5,894 nt of DNA from Clostridium sp. Lineage in GTDB: Bacteria; Bacillota; Clostridia; Acetivibrionales; Acetivibrionaceae. Both the position numbers and the translations under genes were made by a program. Positions within the stretch are counted from its first letter, which is position 1, and the number at the start of each line of letters is the position of its first letter. The notes beneath the pieces were generated by a model that was not told the DNA's origin, made no database searches, and saw only the letters and a list, made by a program, of their open reading frames with translations. Location of the stretch: contig DUVG01000157.1 of the NCBI GenBank assembly GCA_012841175.1, positions 1 to 5,894 of the forward strand. Reading direction: 5' to 3'. Shown piece after piece: positions 5,853 to 5,894 of this stretch.

Positions 5853-5894
5853 GGTTAAGAAAATAATTTATTTTAAATATATATTATAAAGTAA

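Noticed and set aside
1..5894. tRNA, rRNA, CRISPR array, insertion sequence or integrase
   Set aside because: I saw no cloverleaf ending in CCA, no spaced direct repeats, no transposase or integrase motifs, and no terminal inverted repeats flanking a gene.

Overview
The window is very AT-rich, with strong AGGGG/GGAGG-type ribosome binding sites and gene families typical of anaerobic Firmicutes. It most resembles a chromosomal segment of Clostridium in the strict sense. That placement is an inference from composition and protein style, since no search was possible. All six protein-coding genes I can support lie on the minus strand, so the window reads biologically from right to left.

Region by region, in transcription order: (1) 5894-5641 is a non-coding leader of about 250 bp. 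It holds overlapping inverted repeats and, at the far right, a candidate plus-strand -10 element for a divergent gene outside the window. (2) 5640-1656 is a compact four-gene set. A rhomboid-fold membrane protein with a C-terminal zinc ribbon comes first, followed by a membrane-anchored FHA protein, a FtsW/RodA/SpoVE (SEDS) glycosyltransferase and a class B penicillin-binding protein (PbpA-like transpeptidase). Gaps are 44 and 13 bp, and the last two genes overlap. The set ends in a perfect 13-bp intrinsic terminator that contains the last stop codon. (3) 1655-1408 is an intergenic region with a possible psd promoter and a possible small plus-strand RNA. (4) 1407-514 is psd, phosphatidylserine decarboxylase. 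(5) 513-324 is intergenic and carries a near-consensus Gram-positive LexA (SOS) box. (6) 323-105 is a small charged protein of unknown function that the LexA box probably controls.

Functional reading: the SEDS polymerase and the class B PBP form the standard two-protein peptidoglycan synthase, which polymerises glycan and crosslinks it. An FHA phosphothreonine-binding protein directly upstream recalls the actinobacterial FhaB-RodA-PbpA cluster, where Ser/Thr phosphorylation tunes wall synthesis, but no kinase or phosphatase gene is present here. The rhomboid-like protein appears to lack the catalytic His and the usual Gly of the serine motif, so it is more likely a membrane scaffold or pseudoprotease than an active protease. 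psd makes phosphatidylethanolamine and is a separate transcription unit.

The main points for a second look are the LexA-controlled small gene, the catalytically degenerate rhomboid/zinc-ribbon protein tied to a cell-wall cassette, corrected starts for two genes (one a TTG), and a possible small RNA between psd and the wall operon.
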